This document shows positions 1 through 48,501 of a stretch of 64,000 bases of DNA, piece by piece. Origin of the DNA: Nematostella vectensis (taxonomy: Eukaryota > Cnidaria > Anthozoa > Actiniaria > Edwardsiidae); assembly GCF_932526225.1 (NCBI RefSeq), contig NC_064043.1:2005501-2069500 (forward strand). Direction: 5' to 3'. The translations under genes were made by a program, and so were the position numbers. The notes beneath the pieces are model-generated. The model was not told the DNA's origin and searched no databases. It saw only the letters and a program-made list of their open reading frames with translations. Position 1 is the first letter of the stretch, and the number at the start of each line of letters is the position of its first letter.

Positions 1-803
1 ATCACGCTTAAATGTCCAAGACATCACGCTTACATGTCCAAGACATCACGCTTACATGTCCAAGACATCATACTAACATGTCCAAGACATTACACTAACA
101 TGTCCAAGACATTATACTAACATGTCAAAGACATCATACTAACATGTCCAAGACATCATACTAACATGTACGAGACATCACGCTTACATGTCCAAGACAT
201 CACGCTTACATGTCCAAGACATCACGCTTACATGTCCAAGACATCACGCTTAAATGTCCAAGACATCACGCTTACATGTCCAAGACATCATACTAACATG
301 TCCAAGACGTCATACTAACAAGTCCAAGACACCATACTAACAAGTCCAAGACATCATACTAACATGTCCAAGACATTATACTAACAAGTCCAAAACATCA
401 CGCTTACATGTCCAAGACATCATACTAACATGTTCAAGACATTATACTAACAAGTCCAAAACATCACGCTTGCATGTACGAGACATCATACTTACATGTA
501 CAAGACATCATACTAACATGTCCAAGACATCATACTAACAAGTCAAAGACATCATACTAACATGTCCAAGACATTATACTAACATGTTCAAGACATTATA
601 CTTACATGTCCAAGACATTATACTAACATGTCCAAGACATTATACTAACATGTCCAAGACATTATACTAGCATGTCCAAGACATTATACTAGCATGTCCA
701 AGACATTATACTAACATGTCCAAGACATTATACTAACATGTCCAAGACATTATACTAGCATGTCCAAGACATTATACTAGCATGTCCAAGACATTATACT
801 AAC
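1..803. repeat. 22-bp minisatellite (~36 copies) containing the fry exon 44 donor
   Basis: The unit is about 22 bp (plus: ACATGTCCAAGACATTATAC + TA) and runs off the left edge. On the minus strand each unit reads GGACAT|GTTAGTAT or GGACAT|GTAAGCGTG, repeating the last ~6 nt of exon 44 and its donor. Distal units with GTAAGC are closer to the donor consensus than the proximal GTTAGT. Confidence 0.85.
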
Positions 804-37600
<36,797 letters not shown>

Positions 37601-40600
37601 GACATTTAAGGTAGCAGACTTTCCACATGATTCCTTCGTAACGCCTCCCTAGTAAAACCAAGATGAGAGATTATCAAAATGATCAAACCAATCCAGAGTA
37701 ACCAACACTCGTACAGAGTTCAGTGAGACGAACGAAAACACCACACAGGTGTAGACGAAAATCACGAAATTTTAACACTAAACGCTAAGAAATAAACAAA
37801 TTTACCTCGTTTCCATCATCTATGATAGATATTCTGCATTAGGTAGAAGTTATACATTTGTATGCTTTGGTTTTCACACGGAACTCAGTGATTTTCCTCA
37901 CACTTCGCTTTGCTGTTTTAGTCGTGTCAAGATTTTTGGTCGAAACTCGCGAGCATGCGCGTTAAGGGAAAGTGGACTGACCTAAGAAGGGCCAATCAAA
38001 TGACGATAATATTTTATGGAACGAGACATACTGACTCGAACGGGAAGTAATATTATATATACCTGTATTCATAATATTTTGAGCAACTTTGTCCTTGAAC
38101 GACCAGAAATGCATCTTCCTTGTATCACCTGCAATTTGCTTGCATATGTTTTTTTTCGATTTTTTTTATTCAATGACCATCGATATTATGAACGGTTTTG
38201 TGTGACGGAACCCACAGTGACAATGAATATTTCAACACTCGACGCTTTACGTAAGAGTTGTATAACTACTTTATTATCTTAGCATGATTTAAAAAAATAC
38301 TAACTACGATTTTTTTGCTCCGAGGTTGCCAGCTATGTTTCTCATTTTCCTTCAATACTCCTACTAGTGTTTTCAAACCTCCCTACCACCTCCTACCACT
38401 CACTATTTTACGAAAGATATAAACTTTATAGTAGTAAACATCATTATTATTTCTGACGTCATGCCACTTTTGCACAGTTACCCTTTCTTCCAAATATGGA
38501 CATTTAAGCATTAGTTTCATTGGCGGCGGGAAACTGCGGAATTTAGGCAGAAATATACCCTAGTTCCAAAGCCTCGAACGCCTCTCTATTTAGTGGCCTA
38601 AATAGAGAGACCCTCGATGCTCCGGAATCAGGGTAGCAGAAATAGAGATCCATTATAAACTAGAATTTGAACTTACAAGATGAGTAATTCAATCGGTTAT
38701 CAAATTTACACGTTAGTGCCAGCCCCTACCCCTCCTCGGGCCACAGGTAGTTCTTTGAGTTAACACAGGGATATCAAGAAACATGCACTTTAAATGCCGT
38801 TTCAAAGTGGCAAACGGTGTTTTTTTATTATTCTCCAAATAAGTTGTCTCCATTTCATGCATGGCAAATCGAATAAAGGACACACTATAAATATTTGTCT
38901 CTAAACAGTGACTTTTTCTAGAATTCATTGTGTGCGCAAACGAGTGTGTCACGTATATAGTATAGATCTAAAGAAAATAAAAAAGAGCTTACCTATTTCT
39001 AACCCCGTCTACAAAGTCGGCATTTGCGAAGGATATTGTTGACCCGTTTGTTTTCTTGGCATTTGCGAAGGATATTGATGACCCGTTTGTTTTCTTGTGG
39101 CGTAATTCTAACACAGCTTCCAATAACGAATTGATCACAAAATATACATGCCCGCGCTACGGGAAATCAACTCATTCCCAGCAAGAGTTGCATCCTATGC
39201 GTCGTGAATATAAATTGCCCCAGGCGATTATGACCACCTCTTTATGTTACAACTGTTTCTTTTATGGTTATGTTATGAAGGATTTAACAGACGTGCACGC
39301 AAACTGATGCTTATAGATCGTAACACTTGAAGGTTGTTTTTGAGATAGTCTTGAGGTCAAAACGACTTTGTAGTCGCTTTTCTCGGTAGAGTGATATTCT
39401 CCCGACGAGCAGGTTTATGAGCCAAGCTAAGATTAGATCTGACGCACTTGAAGAGCTCTACTCCGGTTTCAAACGATTTGCAAGTATTTAGTATATTTCC
39501 TCCTAGGAAGCATGCTGAGTGAATGCTTTGGTGTTGTCCATATACAGACGCCAGCAATAAATCAAACTATCCAATCCTAATATGAAACTTCAGCTTTGGG
39601 TAAATTGATGACATTTAATCATGCACATCTTAGTACCATAGCAACTTATCCACACCGCGCTACACTATGTTTGTTTTATAAGAACCTTTTTTGTAATAAC
39701 TGTCGAGTCCAGCCTAAGTTTTCACCAAATTCTAAGATCATCCTCAGACCATGTCAAGGCCCAGATAGCAGCAAAAAAGTTAGTGTGATGCGTTCTGAAA
39801 AGCAGACGTTCTTATAAAAATAGTATTTCATTGGTAATGAGAACTGACTGATGAAACATCATGTGTAATTGATCGACTATACTGACTATAGTAGGCAAGC
39901 ACAATTTCCATCAATTCACAGATTCATATTCTCGTGCCATTCTTTTTTTTTGTTCAACACCGGAAATCTTTGATTTCGTGTCGTTGTTTGTCTTAAGAAC
40001 TTTTCCGAATAAACCACCAACAGCAGACGAGCCACCTGAAAACCCGGCAAACAGTGATATTTCCATATTTGAGAGAAATACCATCATCGTTGTTATGCGG
40101 CGCAGTCTGCGTCATCGCGACCAAAACTCATCCTCATAAAATACCCTCTGTATAATCTTTATTAAAAGACTGTTGCATTATAACCTTCATAGGTTTTCTA
40201 ATTTATGGCACTCACCCAACGTTTTGACGACTTTTGACGTTAGGGAATCATTACGGGGTTGGGCAGATTTTTTTTGTCGGGGAGGGGGGGGATTCTAAAA
40301 ATAGGAAAGGTATTAAACTCTCTAAAAGGTCGGGTTACTAGCGGAGATCAAGATAGATCAATCGGATAATGTTTTAAAGACTTACAGCTTTCTACACAGA
40401 TAATGTCTAATATAGCCTGAAATGCACAATTAAAACATTATTTTTCTGATTCACGTTTTTTTTTGCAAACCTGCACATATCGATGCAAAATTACTGTGAT
40501 TTTTCCAGGCCCGCGCCCCCCCCCCCCCCCCCCCCCCCCCCTTCCCTCCACACACACACACACACAACGGCCACTTTCGGTTCTAAATAGACGTTCTATT

Positions 40601-42197
40601 TGTAGACAAAACCATCAAGCATAGGCTTGATCACTCTGGTATATCATTAATCCATAAGTAAGACTTTTTTGTAGCCAAATCCGACAATAAACGTCCCGTG
40701 GAGAAACTGCAAAGACATAAAAAAATCCCTTTTTTTTCTTTCGTTTTTTTCATATTTTTATCAGAAAACTCCCTCCCCCCACTCCCCCAGAAAAATTAGG
40801 GCTACTTTTCGGATTTCGCACCGCCCCCCCCCCCCCCCCCAAAAAAAAAAAAAAATCCTGGGTACGGGCCTGTTGTGGTATGCCAAATTTGTTTGTTACA
40901 TCTTTTTCCGTTTCCTATATCTATAGCTTATCATCCCAAAATTCAACATGCACAATGCAACTGTTTTTAATGACTGCAAATAGAATAAGAAACACAACAC
41001 TCATTTTCCAAAAACCCTCGCCCCCCCCCCCCCCCCCTCCCCTTAATTGCAGTGACTAATAAACCAGAAGTGCACTAATAAATATGCTCTTTGAAGGCTA
41101 TGTAGCAGCGCTAGTTACGCACAGGAAGACACACATTGATTCTATTGACATTTTTCGCGAGCCTTGTTTTCCCATATGGCAAGCCATTAACTGCGGGGTT
41201 TAGGTCTTTCCTAGGTCTTAACCTCTTTCCCCCGCGTTCCCGTACCACTGAGCCGTGGTGCCTCGCTTTACGTACTCATGTAAACCGGTGCGTCTCACTT
41301 TACGTACCTTTTTATGTTGAAAAGCCTTGCTGACATAACGCCAATGTGCGCTTCTGCTAAGAATATGTATCATGTTTACAAATCATTACCGCGGTTCTCT
41401 TTTGAAGTGATATCGCTATCGAATCTGTGATAGAATCGGCCGGTGTCTGGCGCGGGACTCTGGAGGGTTCGATGCCCCGGGAGGGGGAAGTTCAGTGCCA
41501 AAGCGATGCTCGCCGTATCATAGCGTTAGAGTTGGTACAAGCAACCAGCGCAAGTGTTAATACACCATACTAGGCTAGGCTGGCGAGAAGTTCGCCAGTA
41601 TTTTCTTTTTAGAGACTTCGCAAACAATGCTGGCGCTGTTAATACGGGATTTAGTGTTCTTATCATAAAACCTTTTGTTTGTTTGGAGTGGTTACATACT
41701 ACTAGCTTTCGGTCAAATTCAATACATCGCACGCGAGAATATACTGTTTCAAGAAATTCCAGAAAAAAAGCACTCCACTTTTTGTCGGGGGTCCTGTGTT
41801 CAAGGAGTCTACTCCACACAGATGACGCTGACCACGCTACGAGGTGCTGTCGTTCAATCGCATTTTCTTTGCCTTGTGATCAAGTGATGAAACAGCAAAG
41901 CTGGCTGTTGGCCGATCTCTTTGTAAACACCACGTAACATATTTCTACACTGATATGACCCATTTAGTGATATGGTATCCCCTACAGATTGCCAACACCA
42001 GCCTCTATGCCATGCTGACCACAAGACAAAGAACCTTTCCGGGTAACTGCTACACTGTACACAACAACTAAATGCCTTAATGGCACGTGAGACTGCAGCA
42101 ATTTGCACAGGACGTTGGGAATACCATGAACTTGAATTAAAATAAAAACAAACACTACAGAGTTCAATTATACATTTTATTGACAGTCGTCGGGGCA
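37601..42197. other. Intergenic region between fry and RPL31
   Basis: I see no supported gene. It contains the presumed fry promoter (37.6-38.0 kb), a ~90-bp foldback MITE at 38550-38640 (CTCTCTATTTAG core), a 42-bp duplication at 39010-39095, long poly-C/poly-G runs at 40285, 40517, 40826 and 41020, a short (CA)n run at 40550, and a transposon-type terminus ending CCTGGGTACGGGCCTG at 40856-40872. Open frames around 41.5-41.9 kb have no recognisable domains. Confidence 0.6.
42176..42181 (-). terminator. RPL31: RPL31 polyadenylation signal
   Basis: AATAAA on the minus strand starts about 17 nt after the RPL31 stop codon. This implies a very short 3' UTR, as is common for ribosomal protein genes. 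Confidence 0.75.
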
Positions 42198-44997
42198 CTA
42201 CTCCTCACTCTCGACCTTCTGCGTCTGCAGACCTAAGAGATAAAATGACAAAAATACATTACTTGAAGTGAACAAACAAAATTGTCTTATTTTTCCATGC
42301 TAATGCTGTTTCTCATGTTTATGAATTTCTCATGATTATGGATAGAGATTATTTGTGCTTGATTTATATTAAGGGTAAATAGAGTATGTAACTTTTACTC
42401 ATTTCTGAGAAATGGCGAAAATTCTTATTATTCTCTGTTCAGAAGACTGAAAGTTTTTTTTAACCATTTTTAGACAAATTTTAAATTTGATCCTATCTTG
42501 ATTTTTAGACAAATTTTGAACTTGACGCTATCATTTTTGCTTATTGTTACGGGGCTTTTTTGCTTATTGTTACAGGGCTCTAATGGGAATGCCCACTTCG
42601 ACCAGCCACAGGCCTTTTAGACTGCAGATCCTTGTTTAAGCTTAATTACCTTTGAATGTGGAGACAGCGACAGAGGTGACGAGGGTGTAGAGCTTGTGTG
42701 GGGAGTCTTCATCTTCGTTCCTCTTACGCGCCAGGCGGACACGAACTCTGTAGGGAACATTCCTTTAAAATAAAATAATAATAAAAAAATCAATCACTGA
42801 AACATGGTGATTTAGCAAAGAAAAAACAACAGGTCCTGACCTAGACCAGAACCTGAGAGGACACATTGAGTTGACAATAGATGGACACTTAAATCTATAT
42901 CTACAACACTAAACAAAGTTCTAAATATTCGGGGTATGCGTAATTGACACTTGGCTACAGACCTGTAAAACTTCCAGGTATGACAGTTTTAAACATAACA
43001 GTGAACAATAAGAACAATTTCTTACAGGCATAAAGTTGAAAGAGGAAACTATCAGGATAAATAAAAGCAGATGGGTTCCACTTCTGCAGTGACACTCTAT
43101 CCATGAATGACAACAAAGGAGTGGATTTCTCATGCCTTCATACTCTTCCTAATGAAGACAGGGAGGGAGTCATCGTGGGTTAAAAACATTTTCTTTATAT
43201 AAACAGGGTTTCATAAGGCCCCAGCAGCTGGCAGAACTGCCAGCTATTCTCAACTGAGTGCCGGCTACTTTTTAAAATAAGTTGATTTAAGTTTTTTTGA
43301 ACTAATAAAATAAAATAACTTCCACTTTGACCACTTACTCTAAAACTTAATGAAACCCCTGTATAAACATTCTTTAACACCATCCAACGAGAAAAAGGGA
43401 GAGGGTCATGGCTTCCAAATGAAGTACCTTATTCCTTGGTTCCACACATGCTTGTTGAGTCTGGTATCAATACGAACATCCGGAGTGCCCATCATCTTCT
43501 CAGCGAATTTGCGGATCTCCTTGATGGCACGAGGAGCACGTTTCTTGAAACCACTGGCAATAAAAAACAAGTACATGATGAGATTCAGTGTTTCATATAA
43601 TATAAGATTATGCTAAAATAGCAAAAGACTTGATCCACTCTTATGTAAAAACAGGAGATGAGATATTAAAAAACATATTGTATTGTGGCAATTTTTATTT
43701 ATTTTTTGATAGTCCAGGGGATATCAGTAAAATTAGATTGGTATTAATAAATCACTTCCTGAGATCTCAAAGAAATAACTGGTTGTATTGATTATTATGC
43801 AAGAAGTCATTTGACCAATTTTTTTTCTTATTCTCATTAAGTTGAAAACAAAAGTGTAGAAAAAAATGAAGGAGTTCATCAAGCTGCTCTGGTTTCAGAG
43901 GCTCCTTATGTTGGTTTAGTGCCTTGCATGACAACACACCACAGTATCAGCATGTTATTGTACTAGGAGTGCCAGCTACAGCAGCATGTTGTCTTACAAG
44001 CCACTAAACCTGGAGAATGATACTCTCAAATCACGGTATCGGCAAGCTGACTAAATCATTTAAGTAAGAGGCCTTATTATACTGGTCTTATAAAATCTAT
44101 CTAAATGCTAGTAATACTGGTCTTATATAAGGGTACATTGAGGTAAAGGCCTATTAACAAAAGATACAAAATTATTAGCATTGAGATCTGTAAAACAAAA
44201 TATACAAATGTTGGCTTTTGTCATTGTCCATGATCTTTCAATTTAATCAATTTAAGACACACTCCCCTACACATTTTTGCACCTATACTTGCTATGGGCC
44301 CGCATCCCAGATCTTTAGGTATCTTGAACTTTAAGAGCTTGCATTTTATTAAGAGGTTTTACAAGTATTTCATCAAGTGCATTACAAGGTGAATGTCTTT
44401 AAAATGTATAGCCCAACAAGAAGTTCATAGTGACAAGCAGCAATGACAAACACAAGTACAGGCTGAAAAATGCTGAGAGCTTGATCTAGTAGTGCCTCAA
44501 CTTGTTAAACAGCTACCTATTTATGCATTTTATCCCTGCTAGTCTATATTGGCCTAAGATCAGACTTCTAAAAGCCTTTACAAATAATACTAACATGAGT
44601 ATGGCCAAACAAAGATCTAATGAGATTGGTACCTCTTATACACTGATAAAAGTTGCATATATAGATAAGGAAACCTTCTTCTAATAAGAGATAGATGGCA
44701 TATTAAGCTAACAGGAATACTACACGTTTCGAAAATACCAGACTGAACAGCACTAGAAATTATAGCATTTTTTACAGTTTCCAATGTATAACCCTTCTTT
44801 TTTTTCTATAAGTGAGGAAAAGGAGTACGCGATATAATGTTTAAAACAAGTAAACGCACGTATTAAGAAGAATGGGGCATAAAATCGCCAGAAACTTACA
44901 TGCCATGGATACGCTTATGAAGGTTAATAGTGTATTCACGAGTGACAACTTCGTTGATGGCAGAGCGCCCCTTCTTTTTATCTGTCTTCTTCACCAT
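42198..44997 (-). CDS. RPL31: 60S ribosomal protein L31 (eL31)
   Basis: Coding exons: 44900..44997, 43428..43553, 42650..42762, 42198..42232; 372 nt, 123 residues, the usual length of eL31. It is a protein of the large cytosolic ribosomal subunit near the peptide exit tunnel. The sequence begins [20 protein letters not shown] and includes [56 protein letters not shown] and [11 protein letters not shown]. It matches eukaryotic eL31 along its whole length. All four exons join in phase with canonical splice sites. The start ATG follows the first acceptor directly (TGTGTAG|ATG), so the 5' UTR comes from the upstream non-coding exon. Identification is certain. Confidence 0.98.
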
Positions 44998-45120
44998 CTA
45001 CACAGTCAAATGGAATATTTATTGTTTATTATCATCATGTCAATACAATCTGAAAATAATGGTCTACAGACATACGATGGAATGGATTGTTAGAGAAACA
45101 TTTCACGTTCGAATACAGAC

Positions 45121-45151
45121 CTTGAACGAGAAGTCAAGCAAGAGGAAGAAG
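45121..45151 (-). promoter_or_regulatory. RPL31: RPL31 non-coding first exon with TOP-like start
   Basis: The minus strand reads CTTCTTCCTCTTGCTTGAC and ends in TTCAAG|GTCTGT, a donor 121 nt upstream of the acceptor that touches the RPL31 ATG. A C-led pyrimidine run at the start of transcription is the 5' TOP motif of ribosomal protein mRNAs, which couples their translation to TOR signalling. A GC-rich CGCGCGCG core lies 15-25 nt further upstream. The transcription start itself is inferred. Confidence 0.6.
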
Positions 45152-45579
45152 TTGCACCCGCGCGCGGCATTGTGGATAAAACCAGGTCCCTCACGGTAGG
45201 AAACTACCACAGGAAGCCAAGCATATTTGCATAAATTTTTCGTCAGTCCGATGATTGATGCAGACAGAGGCTCATAAGTACTTATGAGCCCCTGATGCAG
45301 AATAATACATCATTGTTATTGATCATTTATGTAATCTTTTTTTCTAATAATTCATTGGGTATTACATTTTTACACACACTGGCACCAGTCGGGCTAGGAC
45401 GGGACGCCAGTCTATTACTCGTGATGTTCGGCAACCAAGGAGAGCTGTTTAGTCCCTACAAGAGAGCATAAGATATCTCATGCTCTCTTGGCCCTTATTA
45501 GTACTTATCAGCGTGGCATAGCCGGTTTGCCTCAGTTAAACTTTATCGGTGCAAATGTGTGTATCGTGCTAGGGGTGTG

Positions 45580-46690
45580 TGTGTGTGGGGGGGGGGGGGG
45601 GGGGGGAGGAGGAACTGGGGACTTTTATAAAAATGAGAATAACCCGCGCCCCGCCGCGCCTAGTGCTCCAAAAAAGCCAGAAAAGTGATCCCAAAAACAC
45701 CCAAGAAGTGCTCCAAAATCAAAATAGTTCCCAAATAGTGCTCATTGGCGAAAAGAAAATTACCGTATATTTAAAAAAAAAATGATGAGTTGTGTTTTAA
45801 ATAAAAATCGAATAAAAGAAAGAATATTGCTTTTATTAAATACATGCATTAGAGTATCTTATATTGTTGTCCATGAACGGGTAAATCACACTTTAGTGTA
45901 TAACAACTAACTGTATTATAAATGACTTTGTTCTCTTTTGTGTTTGTTTACCTTTGTTATTTGGATACTACTAAAAAACAATGTTCATTTACAAACACCA
46001 CCAATGTCAATAATGTCAAACCCTAACGAGAAATAACTACAATAGATGTAAAACAGGAAAACATGACCTTGACATGACAGATCTTCTAGATAAGGCATCA
46101 TTTATTGTAATGAACTCCACAGGCTACCCAATGTTTGTGGTTACCAAAGCACAGGCTGCCCATTAAAATGTCGAAATCACCAGTTTAACAGTCTTAGCCT
46201 AGTTGAGATAATATTATTTGTAGTTAAGGAAACTAGAAATGTCTATATAAGACAACAAAATCTAGGGTTAAAAAAGCAAAACAAAAACTTGTGTTAAAAA
46301 AGCTAGAAGTTGACTTGTTTACCCAAAAAGTGCTCTCTGATCAAAATAGTGCTCCCAAACCCAAATTGCGCTAAAATAGTGCCGAGCAATCTGGAAAGGC
46401 CTAGCAGTAAGTGTCCATGCACCTCTTGCCACACGTGTGCATGGCCCATTTTAGCACAAGTGGGGCCAGCCACCCTGTTATTGTTTTAGACTCCCCCCTT
46501 GCTTCCCTTAATACTACCGGAAACGGGCACGCGCCGCCATCCCCTTTGAAAGCGAACCCTATAACCCAACCCTCCCGTGAGGCCCCCAGACGGTATACCC
46601 TAGGCGTTGGGGGTCTACGAAAAACGGGCTGGGGGGCGCGGCGCATTCTCATTTCTATGAAAGTCCCCAGTTCCCCCCTGCTAGTGGGCT
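45580..46690. mobile_element. Non-autonomous DNA transposon with ~45-bp inverted termini
   Basis: Left end GAACTGGGGACTTTTATAAA + AATGAGAATAACCCGCGCC. The right end is its imperfect complement GGCGCGGCGCATTCTCATTT + CTATGAAAGTCCCCAGTTC. The inside has repeated AGTGCTCC motifs and no transposase. A 20+ nt poly-G run precedes the left end. Target duplication unresolved. Confidence 0.65.
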
Positions 46691-47879
46691 TCTAAAATTC
46701 ACTTGTTAAAAGAACATTTTCTAAACCATGTCAGTCCGGGATTTTAAAAAAACCCTGGATTTCGAACGATATCGCGCCTTACTACACGGCCTATTAAGTT
46801 TCAGTTGCACATGATCTTTTTTCTGTCTTGTTTGGGCTACATGTATTTTTTTTCTAACTTTGTTAGAGTGGTTTTCAAAAACCCTAGAAATACTGTTTAG
46901 TTTATTTAGTACTAATACAACTAGATCAAAATAAAGAGTAACATGCTAAAGTGCAATTCACAGGTTAGTCTATTGAAAACCACTACTCTTTCGGCACATT
47001 TTAAAACATAATACACCACATTGTTAGAACCTCTGTGATCATGGGAGGGGAGAAAGCGGCAAGGAAGGTCTGTGGTTTGGTATAAGGGGGAGATAATACC
47101 TATCAAACTTTTGTTAAACAACTCATTCTTTATTTCAATAATTACATCCAAATTTTTATTGCCATACTGTTGAAAAAGAAACACTCATAGGTATATATGC
47201 ACAAAATGGTATTTTTATGACGTACATCTTAGAATACAATCTGCTCATCTATAAATAATCTCTCAGTAATGGGCACGTATTTCAGCTATAGGACAGTCTC
47301 TTCGAGTTTTGTTATCTCTAATAACTTACTATAACTTAATTTAAACACATAGTGTTTTAATAATGTACAATAATTGGTACCATCACTACCTTATATACAA
47401 AGCAAATGATCTCACAAGAAGTTAATTCGGGTACATGAATATTTTTGTGTTCTAACGATGTCACATAAGAAGCTTCTTGAAAGTACATTACTTACTACCA
47501 TGCATTATTAATGTACAAGGCTGATGAACCACAAAGGCCTAAGAACACCACAAAAAAGAGGTGATAAGGGTTGATCTTTTCAAAGAGGTAAATTTAGGGG
47601 AGCTTTTGCAGTCCCAACCTTTGAACTTTCCTTGCCTCACAAGTACACATTCCAATACGGGAGTTGTGAGGCGATAACATGCAATTTGTACAAGGTAAAT
47701 AGCCCCCTGACTTCAACTGCAAAGCCCCTTCACAAAGCGATACACACATGGTGGTGTTACACACATGGTGTCACATGCATGTTCCATATTCCATGCAAGT
47801 TACACAAAGGGTATTACATGCACTGTGTTATACAGTGACATGAACCGTGCAGGACATCTAAGGGTGCTAGTACGGCTTT

Positions 47880-48022
47880 GGAGTGATTTTCATTAACCCG
47901 TGAACTACACTTTAGCGTATTACGCTTCATTGCAATCTAATTCCATTGTCATCTTTTGTGTTTTCCTGACTATTACACTTTGACTATCACACTTTATTTC
48001 ACGGGTTAATGAAAACCACTCT
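47880..48022. mobile_element. Short foldback MITE
   Basis: Inverted ends GAGTGATTTTCATTAACCCG + TGAA and its complement (TTCACGGGTTAATGAAAACC + ACTC), separated by ~95 bp, with no coding potential. It lies in the putative 3' UTR or just downstream of the RHD gene. Confidence 0.75.
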
Positions 48023-48301
48023 ATGCCGAATTCAAAAATGTCTTCCTGTACAAAACTTTTACTACACTCTTTTGAGACTGTGAACAGATTCACAGCAATT
48101 TGCCGGAATAATCTACAAAGATTAACAATGTCATAATTTTTGTTTCTATGTCTTTTTTTTTTTTACATCTTTTCTGGTACCAAAATGTATTAAAACATAC
48201 TAAAAGTAATTCAAGGCCAAACAAAATGGGCCCTTAAATTATTTCTACTATGTTTAAAATAAAAATAATTTACAATCATATTAACCCAGTGTAGCCCCAA
48301 T

Positions 48302-48307
48302 TTTATT
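48302..48307 (-). terminator. Candidate polyadenylation signal of the RHD gene
   Basis: AATAAA on the minus strand, about 195 nt past the TAA at 48502. Other AT-rich candidates follow, so the true 3' end is not settled. Confidence 0.4.
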
Positions 48308-48501
48308 AAATGCCTTGAAAGTATAATGAATATAAATGAAATAATTAATGTAATCAGGGAAGGTTATAACATTTTTTTGTCTGTCACAATTTATATTACT
48401 GAAAAACCAGGGAATTGAATGGTCAGTTTAGTAATGTAAGGGCTACACTGTGAGGAGAATAATAATTGACATCTCTTCATTATTTGTATATTACCATAAA
48501 A

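Larger units (their letters stand above)
46691..48501. other. Downstream region of the RHD gene
   Basis: AT-rich and without supported coding sequence. It probably includes the 3' UTR of the RHD factor from 48501 leftward. It holds one foldback MITE (listed separately) and scattered AATAAA-like signals. Confidence 0.5.

Noticed and set aside
1-803. CRISPR-like regular repeats
   Set aside because: The units are directly adjacent with no unique spacers, and the genome is clearly eukaryotic. They are minisatellites.
41526-41937. Overlapping open frames of 97-127 codons on both strands
   Set aside because: No recognisable domain, no splice context and no start context. Overlapping frames on both strands suggest chance.
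42233-45120. Box C/D snoRNA in RPL31 introns
   Set aside because: Ribosomal protein introns often host snoRNAs, so I scanned by eye for RTGATGA/CTGA pairs on the minus strand. I found no correctly spaced pair with a terminal stem.
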